DNA of 64,000 nucleotides from Sphingomonas phyllosphaerae FA2 (GCF_000427645.1 NZ_KE386571.1:682001-746000); one strand, 5' to 3'. Counted from the first letter of the stretch, positions 49,325-58,576 are shown. Notes: generated from the sequence alone by a model not told the origin. Numbers and translations: made by a program.

Positions 49325-50086
49325 TCAGCTCTTCAGCCGCCAGCCGGTGCGGAAGATCGTGACCACCGCGGCGAGGCACAGCGCCGCGAACCCCAGCGTC
49401 ACCGCGACGCACAGCGCGAACGACACGTCGCTCTGTCCGAAGAAGGTCCAGCGGAAGCCGTTAATGAGATAGGCGACCGGATTGAACAACGTCACCGTCC
49501 GCCACGGCTCGGGCAGGACGTCGAGCGAGTAGAAGGCGCCGCCGAGGAAGGTCAGCGGGGTAACGACCAGCAGCGGGATGATCTGCAACTGCTCGAACCC
49601 GTTCGCCCAAATGCCGAGGCAGAAGCCGAACAGTGCGAAGCTGGCCGTGACCAGCAGCAGGTAGAGCAGCATCAGCAGCGGATGCGCGACGTGCAGGTCG
49701 ACGAACAGGTGCGCGGTGGCGAAGATCACCATCGCGATCACCATCGACTTGGTCGCCGCCGCGCCGACATAGCCGAGCACCGTTTCGATCGGCGACAGCG
49801 GGGCCGATAGCAATTCGTAGATCGTGCCGGTGAATTTCGGCATGTAGATGCCGAGGCTGGCGTTGAAGATGCTCTCCGAAAAGATCGTCAGCAGCATCAG
49901 TCCGGGCACGATGAACGCGCCATAGCTGATGCCGTCGACGCCGCGCATCTGCGACCCGATCGCCGCGCCGAAGACGATGAAATAGAGCGTGGTGGTGATG
50001 ACCGGCGTCGCGAGGCTGGTCCAGATCGTCCGCCCGAACCGCGCCATCTCGAAGCGATAGATCGCCCAGATCCCGTGCAGGTTCAT
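49325..50086 (-). CDS. ABC-2-type transporter permease
   Basis: A 253-residue inner-membrane protein with six helices of the ABC-2/NodJ type. [20 protein letters not shown] near the start, MYLPK-like [19 protein letters not shown] in the coupling region, and [19 protein letters not shown] with [12 protein letters not shown] near the end are family marks. It pairs with the ATPase encoded just upstream (ATGA overlap) to form an exporter. Cargo is unknown; drug, lipid and polysaccharide exporters all use this type. Confidence 0.92.
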   Translation of the reverse strand: MNLHGIWAIYRFEMARFGRTIWTSLATPVITTTLYFIVFGAAIGSQMRGVDGISYGAFIVPGLMLLTIFSESIFNASLGIYMPKFTGTIYELLSAPLSPIETVLGYVGAAATKSMVIAMVIFATAHLFVDLHVAHPLLMLLYLLLVTASFALFGFCLGIWANGFEQLQIIPLLVVTPLTFLGGAFYSLDVLPEPWRTVTLFNPVAYLINGFRWTFFGQSDVSFALCVAVTLGFAALCLAAVVTIFRTGWRLKS

Positions 50087-51012
50087 GCGCGCTCTCCCAC
50101 CAGATCGACGAAGATGTCCTCAAGGCTCGACTTGCGCGTTTCGAGGTCGCGAAAGGCAATATGTTGCTGCGCCAGCCGTTCGAGCAGCCGTGGGATGCCG
50201 GTATCCTCGGCCTTGGCATCGAAGATGTAGCGCAGTGTATGCCCCTCGTCCTCCAGCGTCAGCGGCCAGTCGGATAGCGCCGCCGGGATCGCGGTCATCG
50301 GTTCGACCAGCGTCAGGTCCATCTGGCGCTTGCCGAGCTTGGCCATCAGCGCGTTCTTCTCCTCCACCAGCAACAACTTGCCGCCAGTGATGACGCCGAC
50401 GCGATCCGCCATCTCCTCGGCTTCCTCGATATAATGCGTGGTCAGGATGATGGTCGCGCCCTGTTCGCGCAGCCGGTGAACCAGCTTCCACATGTCGCGG
50501 CGCAGCGCGACGTCGACGCCGGCGGTCGGCTCATCGAGGAACAGGATCTGCGGCTCGTGCGCCAGCGCCTTGGCGATCAGCACGCGGCGCTTCATCCCGC
50601 CCGACAGGTCCTTGATCTTCGAATGCCGCTTTTCCCACAGCGACAGATCACGCAGTACCTGTTCGATATAGTCGGAATGGCCCGAGCGCCCGAACAGCCG
50701 GCGCGAGAAGGTGACGGTGGCGAGCACGCTTTCGAACTGGTCGGTCGCCAGCTCCTGCGGCACCAGCCCGATCGCGCGGCGGGCGGCCTTGTAGTCGCGG
50801 GTCACGTCGTGGCCCGCGACAGTGACGGTGCCGGCACTGGGGGTGACGATCCCACAGATGATGCTGATGAGCGTCGTCTTGCCCGCGCCGTTCGGCCCAA
50901 GCAGCGCGAAGATTTCGCCACGGTTGACGGTCAGGTCAACGGTGCCGAGCGCGGTCGGGCCGTTCTTGTAGGTCTTCGACACACCCGCGACGGTGAGAAT
51001 CGGTTCCGGCAT
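50083..51012 (-). CDS. ABC exporter ATP-binding protein
   Basis: A 309-residue ATPase. Walker A is GPNGAGKTT, the signature is LSGGMKRR, and Walker B is [12 protein letters not shown], with the switch histidine in [15 protein letters not shown]. The C-terminal tail ([14 protein letters not shown]) is typical of NodI/CcmA-like subunits. Start 51012 (MPEPILTV) follows AGGGGGCGC; the longer frame has no site. It drives the permease encoded by the next gene. Confidence 0.94.
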   Translation of the reverse strand: MPEPILTVAGVSKTYKNGPTALGTVDLTVNRGEIFALLGPNGAGKTTLISIICGIVTPSAGTVTVAGHDVTRDYKAARRAIGLVPQELATDQFESVLATVTFSRRLFGRSGHSDYIEQVLRDLSLWEKRHSKIKDLSGGMKRRVLIAKALAHEPQILFLDEPTAGVDVALRRDMWKLVHRLREQGATIILTTHYIEEAEEMADRVGVITGGKLLLVEEKNALMAKLGKRQMDLTLVEPMTAIPAALSDWPLTLEDEGHTLRYIFDAKAEDTGIPRLLERLAQQHIAFRDLETRKSSLEDIFVDLVGERA

Positions 51013-51255
51013 TGCGCCCCCTGAACAATGATCGAGATCGTTACGCCGATGGGGGGCAATCGTTCCGCCATCGTGCCGCGGGCGCTTGCCGGCAACTGCG
51101 TCGGCGTCGCGCATTTCGCCACAATCGTTTGAACTTAACCACGATCCTCAATCTGTATCATTATGGGGCGCGCGGAAAGCGATCGGCCTTGGAGCCCGGC
51201 CGCTAAGCGCTTCTAACCCATTGTACCGACAGGATTGTCGGAATGGGGAGGACGT

Positions 51256-52029
51256 ATGAAAGCGCTTTACAGCCTGACCGCGGCGGCATTGGTCGTCGTG
51301 GCGGCACCGGCTTCGGCCGCCACTGTCATCGTATCCAATGTCGCGGGTTTGCCGAGCAAGACGGCGTGGGGCACCTATCCCGGCGAGAACAATGCCGGCA
51401 GTACCGCGGCGGTGACGAGCACCGTTGCATACAATGGGAACGGCTCGCTTGAAATGCGCGGCGACCGGACCCGCACGCAGCTCGGCATCCAGTTCACGCT
51501 CGGTCGCACCGACATCGGCGCGCTTGCCGACGTCAGCGCGCTGACGTTCGACTGGCGGGTCGCCGCGGATTCGACCAATCCGTACAATGCCGATTATACT
51601 CCGGCGCTGCGGCTGCTGATCCTCGACGGCAGCACGCGCAAGGAGCTGATCTGGGAGGGTGCGTATAACGGCACCTATGGCAAGACCACGCGCGATACCT
51701 GGTACAGCACGACCAGCGCGGACAAATTCTACATCACGGGCGGTAACGAGAACGATGGCCAGATGATCGCCAGCTGGGCGTCGCAGCTCACCGGCGCGCG
51801 GGTGCTGGGGATGTCGGTCGGCGTGGGCGGCGGGCTGGGGAAAGGCTATCACGCCTTTGCCGACAACGTGACGCTGACCACCAGCACGGGCAGCACCACC
51901 TACAATTTCGATCTCAAACCGACGGCGACGGTGCCGGAGCCGGGGACGTGGCTGATGATGATGCTCGGCTTCGGCGTGGTCGGCGCGGCGTGCCGCCGGC
52001 GGACGCGTGTGCGCGTGGCTCTGGGCTGA
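51256..52029 (+). CDS. Secreted PEP-CTERM (PEPxxWA type) sorted protein
   Basis: A 257-residue protein with an N-terminal signal peptide (ALYSLTAAALVVVAAPASAA) and a C-terminal sorting tail VPEPGTWLMMMLGFGVVG, followed by the basic cluster CRRRTRVR. Such tails are cut by an exosortase and are common in sphingomonads. The body is predicted beta-rich (LTFDWRVAADS, ADNVTLTTSTGS) and looks like a carbohydrate-binding or matrix-type beta-sandwich. ATG 51256 follows GGGGAGGACGT. No exosortase is in the window. Confidence 0.88.
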   Translation: MKALYSLTAAALVVVAAPASAATVIVSNVAGLPSKTAWGTYPGENNAGSTAAVTSTVAYNGNGSLEMRGDRTRTQLGIQFTLGRTDIGALADVSALTFDWRVAADSTNPYNADYTPALRLLILDGSTRKELIWEGAYNGTYGKTTRDTWYSTTSADKFYITGGNENDGQMIASWASQLTGARVLGMSVGVGGGLGKGYHAFADNVTLTTSTGSTTYNFDLKPTATVPEPGTWLMMMLGFGVVGAACRRRTRVRVALG

Positions 52030-52034
52030 TCTGC

Positions 52035-52111
52035 CGTCCCGGGCCTGATCCGGCTACCGCTTCTTGCCCTGTGGTCGGGAAGCGGGGCCCCGGATCAGGT
52101 CCGGGGCGGAG
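52035..52111. repeat. Intergenic palindrome, family B, copy 7
   Basis: CGTCCCGGGCCTGATCCGG on the left and CCGGATCAGGTCCGGGGCGG on the right, so the usual CTTGATCC/GGATCAAG pair is changed to CCTGATCC/GGATCAGG on both sides. It fills the gap between convergent genes. Confidence 0.85.
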
Positions 52112-52121
52112 GCGAGCTGGT

Positions 52122-52832
52122 CTAGGACGCGCGAGCTTTCGCGATCGCGTCCTGCAGGCGGTCGAGCGGGAGTGCGCCGCTGAGCAACTGATCGCCGACC
52201 ACCCACGCGGGGGTGCCACTTATTCCAAGCTTTTGAGCGAGTTCGAGGTTGCTGTTTAGTGCTTCTTCGGTGTCGGCGGGCGCTTTCGACAGGTCGACGC
52301 CGCTGGCGCGCGCGGCTTGGGCGATCGTCGCGTCGCTGACCGGGCCGGCGGCGTAGAGCGCGTCGTGGAAGCCCTTGAATCTGCCCTGTGATGCGGCGGC
52401 GAGCGAGGCGCGGGCGGCGGTGCGGCTGGTGTCCGCCAGCACCGGCAGTTCCTTGAAGACGACGCGCAAATTCTTGTCGGCGGCGACCAGTTTCTCGATC
52501 GTGGGCAGGCTGGCGCGGCAGAAGCCGCAATTATAGTCGTAAAATTCGACGAGGGTGACATCGGCGTTCGGGTTGCCGATCCACGCGTTGCCATAGGGTG
52601 CCTCGATCGCGCCGCGATTAGCAGCGATCGCGCGGGTCGCGTCGCGCTGTTGCAGCCGTTCGATCGCCTCCGGGATCAGTTCGGGATGCGCCAGGACATA
52701 TTCGCGCACGACGCGGCCGATGCGCGCCTCATCGGCTGCGCCAACCGGCGCCGCGCGATCCGCGAGCCACATGCCGCCGGCGCCGAACAACAGCCCGATC
52801 GCGACCAGCGCCAACACCATCAACCGGTTCAA
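52122..52832 (-). CDS. DsbA-like thiol:disulfide oxidoreductase
   Basis: A protein of about 236 residues with an N-terminal hydrophobic anchor (LMVLALVAIGLLFGAGGMWL), an N-terminal helix pair and a thioredoxin domain with a helical insert. The active site is CGFC at about 102-105 (FYDYNCGFC), with the cis-proline in GISGTPAWVVGD. It belongs to the Com1/DsbA-like group of periplasmic oxidoreductases. The start is uncertain: TTG 52832, overlapping the M48 stop, gives a basic n-region (LNRLM), and ATG 52820 is the alternative. It is co-transcribed with the M48 peptidase. Confidence 0.88.
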   Translation of the reverse strand: MNRLMVLALVAIGLLFGAGGMWLADRAAPVGAADEARIGRVVREYVLAHPELIPEAIERLQQRDATRAIAANRGAIEAPYGNAWIGNPNADVTLVEFYDYNCGFCRASLPTIEKLVAADKNLRVVFKELPVLADTSRTAARASLAAASQGRFKGFHDALYAAGPVSDATIAQAARASGVDLSKAPADTEEALNSNLELAQKLGISGTPAWVVGDQLLSGALPLDRLQDAIAKARAS

Positions 52833-54178
52833 CGGCGCTTCTTCTTTCCATTCTTGTCGACGGCGTTCTGCGCGGTCATCGCAATGTCCTGCGCGCGGAT
52901 CCAGTCGGGGGTGTTCTTCGGGATGCCCGCCATCGCGAAGCGGGCGCGGTCGGCGGCGGTGCGGTCGTCGCCTATCATGCTCGCGCGCTCGGCGCTCGCC
53001 AGCGCGGCGCGCGCCTCGTCGCCGGTCAGTTCGTAGACGGTGCCGAGCTGGAACCACGCGAACGGATTTTCGTCGTCGCGCGCCACCGCGGTGCGCAGCA
53101 CGCGCTTCGCCTCGTCGTAGTTCGCGGCGTCCTCGGTCGCGATCAGCGCGTGGCCATAGGTGGTGGCGATCAGCGGATTGGCGCGCGAGCCCTCCGTGGC
53201 GCGCTTGAGTGGGGCAAGCGCGAGCTTGGGCTTGCCGGCTTCGAGCAGGATTTGCCCCATGATCTCCTGGAAATAGGGATCGTCGGGCTCTTTGGCGACG
53301 AGCGCCTCGGCCTCGGCATCGGCCTTCTCGGGATAGCCGGCGCGGTGATAGGCATAGGCGCGCGCGTAATGGGCGTAGACCGTCTGGTCGCTGTCGGGAT
53401 ATTTCTGGAGCGCCTGCGGTGGTGGCATCAGATAGCCGTCGAGCTTGGCGCGGACGCGCAGGAAGCGTTCCTGAAGCGCGCTGTTGGGTGGCTTGCTCCA
53501 CGCCTTCGACGCCTGCACATCGGCGGTCAGCGTCTGGACGCGCGTGCCCGACAGCGGGTGCGATTGCATGAACGGGTCGATGTTCTTCGTGCCGTAGCGA
53601 TATTCCTGCTGTTGCAGCTTCTTGAAGAACTCGAGCATCCCCTTGCCGGTGATCCCGGCGGTGTCGAGATAGCGAACCGCCGAGGCGTCGGCGGTTGCTT
53701 CCTGTACGCGGCTGAAGGCGAGATATTTGCCCATCGCCACCTGTTGCCCGGCGGCGAGGATGCCCGCGCCGGCCTCGCCGCCGCCCGCCGCCATTGCCGC
53801 GAGCCCGAGCACCATCGAGAGCAGATAGACGCCCATCGCGGGCTTCTGGCCCTGCGCGCTGGTGATGACATGGCCGTCGGCGATGTGGCCGAGTTCGTGG
53901 GCGATGACGCCCTGCACCTGATTGGCGCTGTCGGCCTGCTGGAGCAGCCCGGTGTGAATGTAGACGGTCTGCCCACCGGCGACGAAGGCGTTTATCGAAT
54001 CGTCGTTGACCAGCGCGAACGAGACGTCGGTGGGGCGCAGCCCCGCGGCGGTGACGAGCGGGGCGGACATGTCCTTGAGCAGCGCCTCGGTCTCGGCATC
54101 GCGCAACAGCGACTGCGCCTGCGCGGGTTGCGCGAGGAGCAGGACGGTGGTGGCGATGGCGGCGATCAGACGGCGCAT
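52829..54178 (-). CDS. M48-family metalloprotease with TPR domain (BepA-like)
   Basis: A 449-residue periplasmic protein. A signal peptide (LIAAIATTVLLLAQPAQAQ) is followed by an M48 peptidase domain with HELGH at 94-98 and the later EATADASAVRYL glutamate. TPR-like helices fill the second half (ARAYAYHRAGYPEKADAEAE, YFQEIMGQILLEAGKPKLA). This layout matches BepA, which degrades or chaperones misassembled outer-membrane proteins. Pairing with a DsbA-like protein downstream suits a role in envelope protein quality control. Confidence 0.92.
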   Translation of the reverse strand: MRRLIAAIATTVLLLAQPAQAQSLLRDAETEALLKDMSAPLVTAAGLRPTDVSFALVNDDSINAFVAGGQTVYIHTGLLQQADSANQVQGVIAHELGHIADGHVITSAQGQKPAMGVYLLSMVLGLAAMAAGGGEAGAGILAAGQQVAMGKYLAFSRVQEATADASAVRYLDTAGITGKGMLEFFKKLQQQEYRYGTKNIDPFMQSHPLSGTRVQTLTADVQASKAWSKPPNSALQERFLRVRAKLDGYLMPPPQALQKYPDSDQTVYAHYARAYAYHRAGYPEKADAEAEALVAKEPDDPYFQEIMGQILLEAGKPKLALAPLKRATEGSRANPLIATTYGHALIATEDAANYDEAKRVLRTAVARDDENPFAWFQLGTVYELTGDEARAALASAERASMIGDDRTAADRARFAMAGIPKNTPDWIRAQDIAMTAQNAVDKNGKKKRR

Positions 54179-54262
54179 GGGGCGGGTCTTAGGGTATGAC
54201 GGCGGGAGCCGGAAGGCGCGTCGGTGCTTTTCACCGGAACGTTCACCTTGTTCGTCGCTCGG

Positions 54263-54355
54263 GACCCTTCGACGAAGCTCGGGAGAGCCTTGATCCGGGG
54301 TCCTGCTCTTCGCGACCGTGGTAAGAAGCGGGATCCCGGATCAAGTCCGGGATGA
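54263..54355. repeat. Intergenic palindrome, family B, copy 8 (variant left end)
   Basis: The left end ACCCTTCGACGAAGCTCGGG followed by AGAGCCTTGATCC is the same variant as in the copy at 35224. The right end GGATCAAGTCCGGGATGATG is standard. It lies upstream of the M48 gene. Confidence 0.82.
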
Positions 54356-54395
54356 TGGAAGAGAGCAGGTGAAAGGTGCCAGCTGAACGGCCCTG

Positions 54396-54473
54396 CGTCA
54401 GTGGCGGCGTAGCGAAGCAATCCGGGGCGTCCCGTTCCGGCTCTGGATTGCTTCGCTCCGCTCGCAACGACGA
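54396..54473. repeat. Intergenic palindrome, family C, copy 3 (decayed left arm)
   Basis: The left arm CGTCAGTGGCGGCGTAGCGA has several changes from the other copies, while the right arm (GGATTGCTTCGCTCCGCTCG) is intact. As at 35127-35320, a C element stands beside a B element with the variant left end. Confidence 0.8.
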
Positions 54474-54493
54474 ATGGCGTAAAGGCAGAGATC

Positions 54494-54546
54494 ATCGGCC
54501 GGGCTTTGCGGCGGTTCGACTGAACCGCCGCTGAAGCCCGGCCGAT
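54494..54546 (-). terminator. Long two-part hairpin after RNase E
   Basis: ATCGGCCGGGCTT (54494-54506) pairs with AAGCCCGGCCGAT (54534-54546). Inside it GCGGCGGTTC (54508-54517) pairs with GAACCGCCGC (54522-54531), giving a stem of over 20 base pairs. It starts five bases after the rne stop. A good T-run is lacking, so it may act as a 3' stabiliser as well as a terminator. Confidence 0.7.
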
Positions 54547-54550
54547 CGGG

Positions 54551-57229
54551 TCACGCGCCGAACGTGCGCTGCCACCAGCCGCGGCGTGGCTGTGCAGTCG
54601 ACGGGTCGGCGTCGGCGGCCGGTTCCTCGGCTGCGGGCGCTTCGTCCGCAGCCGGCTCCACCGCCGCTACCGGCTCGGGAGCGGCGTCTTCCGCGACCTT
54701 CTTGCGGCGGGTGCGCTTCGGCTTGGCAGGAGCCTCCTCGGCGACCGGCTCAGGCGCGGGGAGGCCGTCGTTGACCGGGCCGGCATCGCCCGCCTCAACC
54801 ACCGGCTCGGCGACCTTCTTGCGGCGCGTGCGCTTCGGCTTGGCAGGAGCCTCCTCGGCGACCGGCTCCTCCACGGCGACCGGCTCCGGCTCCGGCGCAG
54901 GCGTCGGGGCAGGCGCAGCAGCGGGCTTCCGGCCACGGCGCGCGGTCGGAGCCGGGGTCGGCTCGGCGGCGACACGGGCGCGCGGACGGCGACGCGTCTT
55001 GGGCGCGGCGGGCTCTTCAACCGCCGGCGCTTCCTCGACGACCTCGTCGGCAGCGACCGGCTCGGGCTCGATTGCGGCGTCATCGACGACCTCGACCTGC
55101 GCCTCGGCAGCCTGCTCGCCCCCACGCTCACCGTCACGACGGCGACCGCGACGTCCGCGACGACGGCGACGACCGCCCTCGCGCTCGGCTTCCTCGCTGG
55201 CGTCAGCGTCCACCCCGGTGTCCGGCTCGGCGTCGGCGTCGGTCGCCTCGACCGGCTCGACCTCGTCGGCGTCTTCCTCGCCGGCTTCGCCGTTCTGCTC
55301 CTCACCCTCGACCCGGTCGCGACCGCGACGCCCGCGACGACGACGGCGGCGACGGCCACCACGTCCGCCTTCGCCCTCGGGCGTGGCGACCTGCTCGACG
55401 GTGTCCTCGTCCTCGGCCTCTTCCTCCTCGTCGATCTCGTCCTCGACCAGATCGTCCTCGGGCTCCTCGACGATCGGGCGATCGAACTTCGGCGGGTGCG
55501 CGGGCGGCGGGCCGCTGGCCTCGACCGACATGCGCGCGCCCTCTTCCTCGCCATCGGGGATGATCTCGACGGTGACGCCGTAGCGATCCTCGATCTCGGC
55601 GATATCGGCGCGCTTGCGATTGAGCACGTAGAACGCCGCTTCCTGGCTACAGCGCAGCGTCAGGATCGAGCCGCGCCCGCGCGCCGCTTCGTCCTCGATC
55701 AGTCGCAGCGCCGACAGGCCCGACGACGAGGCGGTGCGGACGAAGCCGGTGCCTTCGCAATGTGGGCAGGGGCGCGTCGAGGCTTCGAGCACGCCGGTGC
55801 GCAGCCGCTGACGGCTCATCTCCATCAGGCCGAAGCCCGAAATGCGACCGACCTGGATACGCGCGCGATCGTTCTTCAGCGCCTCCTTCATCGCCTTCTC
55901 GACCTTACGGACGTTCGATCCGTTATCCATGTCGATGAAGTCGATGACGATCAGCCCGGCCATGTCGCGCAGGCGAAGCTGGCGCGCGATTTCCTGCGCG
56001 GCCTCGAGATTGGTCGCGGTGGCGGTCTGTTCGATATTGTGTTCACGGGTCGAGCGGCCCGAGTTGATGTCGATCGACACCAACGCCTCGGTCGGGTTGA
56101 TGACCAGATAGCCGCCCGACTTCAGCTGGACGACCGGATGGTACATCGCGGCGAGCTGATCCTCGACACCGGCGCGCTGATAGAGCGGCACCGGGTCGCT
56201 GTAATGCTTCACCTTCTTGGCGTGGGTCGGCATCAGCAGCCGCATGAATTCGCGCGCCTGACGATAGCCGTCGTCGCCCTCGACGATGACCTCGTCGATG
56301 TCCTTGTTGTAGATGTCGCGGATCGCGCGCTTCATCAGATCGCTGTCGCCATAGACCAGCGCGGGCGCGCTCGACGTCAGCGTCTTCTCGCGGATCTCGT
56401 CCCACAGCCGGGCGAGATAGTCGAAGTCGCGCTTGATCTCGGTCTTGGTGCGCTGGAGCCCGGCGGTGCGGACGATGCAGCCCATCGACGACGGCAGCGC
56501 CAGATCGGCCATGATCGTCTTGAGCCGCTTGCGATCGGCGGCGTTGCTGATCTTGCGGCTGATCCCGCCGCCGTGCGACGTGTTGGGCATCAGCACGCAA
56601 TAGCGACCGGCGAGCGACAAATAGGTGGTCAGCGCCGCGCCCTTGTTGCCGCGCTCTTCCTTGACGACCTGCACCAGCAGCACCTGGCGGCGATGGATGA
56701 CGTCCTGAATCTTGTAGCGGCGGCGCAGGTTCATGCGACGCTGGCGCAGCGCCTCGACCTGATCGTCGTTGCCGCCCGAACGGCCGCGACGGCGCGGCGC
56801 AGGGGCGTCGCCCTCTTCGCCGTCATGATCGTGGTCATGGTCGTGGTCGGCGTCGTCGTGATCGTCGCCCTCGCCATCGTCGCCGAACTCACCGTCGTCG
56901 ATCGCGTCCTGCTCGGCGCGCAAGGCGGCTTCCTCGGCGGCGTGTTCGGCCTCCTCGCGCAGCAGCGCCTCGCGATCCTCCTTGGGGATCTGATAATAAT
57001 CGGGGTGGATCTCGCTGAACGCCAGGAAGCCGTGGCGATTGCCGCCGTAATCGACGAACGCCGCCTGCAACGACGGCTCGACGCGCGTCACCTTGGCGAG
57101 ATAGATGTTACCCTTGAGCTGCTTGCGCTCGGCACTCTCGAAATCGAATTCATCGATCCGGTTACCCTTGACGACCGCCACGCGGGTTTCTTCCCGGTGG
57201 CGTGCGTCGATCAGCATACGCGTGGTCAT
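54551..57229 (-). CDS. rne: Ribonuclease E (Rne/Rng family)
   Basis: An 892-residue endoribonuclease that starts most mRNA decay and matures stable RNAs. The N-terminal half has the S1 domain, split by a charged insertion at about 91-170 that includes a His-Asp run (HDHDHDHD at about 129-136). The 5'-sensor/DNase-like region follows, with the metal aspartates in IVIDFIDMDNGSN, and the Zn-link RPCPHCEGTG. The C-terminal third is disordered and rich in E, A, R and P, as expected for a degradosome scaffold. It carries an 18-residue motif AEEAPAKPKRTRRKKVAE twice. ATG 57229 gives the standard MTTRMLIDA start. Confidence 0.95.
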   Translation of the reverse strand: MTTRMLIDARHREETRVAVVKGNRIDEFDFESAERKQLKGNIYLAKVTRVEPSLQAAFVDYGGNRHGFLAFSEIHPDYYQIPKEDREALLREEAEHAAEEAALRAEQDAIDDGEFGDDGEGDDHDDADHDHDHDHDGEEGDAPAPRRRGRSGGNDDQVEALRQRRMNLRRRYKIQDVIHRRQVLLVQVVKEERGNKGAALTTYLSLAGRYCVLMPNTSHGGGISRKISNAADRKRLKTIMADLALPSSMGCIVRTAGLQRTKTEIKRDFDYLARLWDEIREKTLTSSAPALVYGDSDLMKRAIRDIYNKDIDEVIVEGDDGYRQAREFMRLLMPTHAKKVKHYSDPVPLYQRAGVEDQLAAMYHPVVQLKSGGYLVINPTEALVSIDINSGRSTREHNIEQTATATNLEAAQEIARQLRLRDMAGLIVIDFIDMDNGSNVRKVEKAMKEALKNDRARIQVGRISGFGLMEMSRQRLRTGVLEASTRPCPHCEGTGFVRTASSSGLSALRLIEDEAARGRGSILTLRCSQEAAFYVLNRKRADIAEIEDRYGVTVEIIPDGEEEGARMSVEASGPPPAHPPKFDRPIVEEPEDDLVEDEIDEEEEAEDEDTVEQVATPEGEGGRGGRRRRRRRGRRGRDRVEGEEQNGEAGEEDADEVEPVEATDADAEPDTGVDADASEEAEREGGRRRRRGRRGRRRDGERGGEQAAEAQVEVVDDAAIEPEPVAADEVVEEAPAVEEPAAPKTRRRPRARVAAEPTPAPTARRGRKPAAAPAPTPAPEPEPVAVEEPVAEEAPAKPKRTRRKKVAEPVVEAGDAGPVNDGLPAPEPVAEEAPAKPKRTRRKKVAEDAAPEPVAAVEPAADEAPAAEEPAADADPSTAQPRRGWWQRTFGA
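54693..54868 (-). repeat. In-frame direct repeat in the rne C-terminal region
   Basis: A 59-base segment at 54693-54751 recurs at 54810-54868 with one mismatch, a period of 117 bases (39 codons). Each copy encodes the basic motif KPKRTRRKKVAE next to EEAPA. The near identity at DNA level points to a recent duplication or gene conversion. Confidence 0.85.
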
Positions 57230-57669
57230 TGAAAACTCTCCACACGCCGCCCTCCGCCGAAGGGGAGGGGGCGCGACGATAAGGCGCGGCCGACCGCCCG
57301 ATGGGGTCGGCGGCGCGGATGATGATGATGTCTGCTGCGGTTCGCGATGCCGCCCGCTCCATCGAGCGGGAAAAGCCGTCCGCGATCGTGCCGCCGCCGG
57401 CGCAGGCCGGGCGGAACAGCGATCGGGCGGAATGCGGCATTGCGAACGTCAACCTGATGACCCCGGGGCCGGCACGTCGCCGGGCGGGGGGTGGCACCGG
57501 AGCGGCGTCGCGCGACCTTCGCGCAACATTCCCGGTCATCGCGACACGTAGCATCGCTTCGTCGCCGCTTCAACCGGGTCGTTTTTATGATTCAAACACG
57601 TTAACCACGCGGGAACACTGACAGGCTAGCGCCACGATCATGATGGCGCACGAGCATGGGAAAGGGGCG
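57230..57669. other. Long divergent spacer between rne and the amidase gene
   Basis: About 440 bases with no convincing gene; short frames on both strands look like high-GC shadows. AT-rich bases around 57575-57605 (GTTTTTATGATTCAAACACG) could hold a promoter for either side. If rne starts there, its mRNA leader would be about 350 bases long, room for the leader-based autoregulation known for RNase E. No family A, B or C repeat is present. Confidence 0.45.
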
Positions 57670-58548
57670 ATGGCAGGCAAAGCGGGAGCGACGATCGCGG
57701 CGACGCTGCTGGTGCTGGCCGCGCCGACGGCGGGCGGCGATCCGCAGCTCGACTTCCTGCCGTGGAAGTCGCACCGGGAGGCGACCCCGCGCACGGTGAC
57801 GGTGCGCGTGCCGCCGCCGGCGCGCGGGGTGCGGTTGCCGCGGATCGCGGGCGCGGCGGGGCGGCCGCTGGTGGTGATCGATGCCGGGCATGGCGGGGGC
57901 GATCCCGGCGCGGTCAATCCCGGCGCGGGGCTTCGCGAGAAGGACGTGACGCTGAAGATCGCGCGCGCGATCCGCGATGCGCTGGTCGACAGCGGGCGGG
58001 TGCGCGTGGCGCTGACCCGCGACGACGACCGCTTCATCATGCTGCGCGAGCGGTTCGGGATCGCGCGGCGGCTGAAGGCGGACCTGTTCATCTCGGTCCA
58101 TTGCGACAGCGTCGGCACCGGCACGCCGACCGGCGCGACCGCCTATACGCTGTCCGACGTCGCGTCGGATCGCGAGGCGGCGCGGCTGGCGGCGCGCGAG
58201 AACCGCGCGGACGTGATCGCGGGGGTGACGCTCGATCGCGACCCCGACGTGTCGTCGATCCTGATCGAACTGACGCAGCGCGAGACGATGAACGCCTCGG
58301 CCGGGTTCGCGCGCCTCTTGGGGCGGGAGGCGCGGCCGCTGATCCCGATCAAGAGCAACTTCCACCGCACCGCCTCGCTGATGGTGCTCAAGGCGCCGGA
58401 CATGCCGTCGATCCTGTTCGAGACGGGCTATATCTCGACCGCGTCGGACGCGGCGTTCCTCGACAGCAAGGAGGGGCGCGAGAAGATCGCCGAGAGCGTG
58501 CGGCGCGCGGTCGACGTGTATTTCGCGCGGCGGATGGCGGAGCGGTAA
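57670..58548 (+). CDS. N-acetylmuramoyl-L-alanine amidase (AmiA/AmiC type)
   Basis: A 292-residue exported zinc amidase that cleaves the bond between N-acetylmuramate and the stem peptide during cell separation. Zinc ligands are visible in VIDAGHGGGDPGA (His), LREKDVTL (Glu) and FISVHCDS (His), with the catalytic glutamate in LFETGYIST. The signal peptide is GATIAATLLVLAAPTAGG, and no AMIN targeting domain is present. ATG 57670 follows GGGAAAGGGG; ATG 57640 is possible. It is upstream of sugE and PBP1A on the same strand, separated by a family A repeat. Confidence 0.92.
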   Translation: MAGKAGATIAATLLVLAAPTAGGDPQLDFLPWKSHREATPRTVTVRVPPPARGVRLPRIAGAAGRPLVVIDAGHGGGDPGAVNPGAGLREKDVTLKIARAIRDALVDSGRVRVALTRDDDRFIMLRERFGIARRLKADLFISVHCDSVGTGTPTGATAYTLSDVASDREAARLAARENRADVIAGVTLDRDPDVSSILIELTQRETMNASAGFARLLGREARPLIPIKSNFHRTASLMVLKAPDMPSILFETGYISTASDAAFLDSKEGREKIAESVRRAVDVYFARRMAER

Positions 58549-58576
58549 AGGCCTACGGGCCCCTTCGATAATGTCC

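Noticed and set aside
57301..57621. A 106-codon frame in the rne-amidase spacer
   Set aside because: No ribosome-binding site, no recognisable fold, and an arginine/alanine-rich composition typical of non-coding high-GC DNA.
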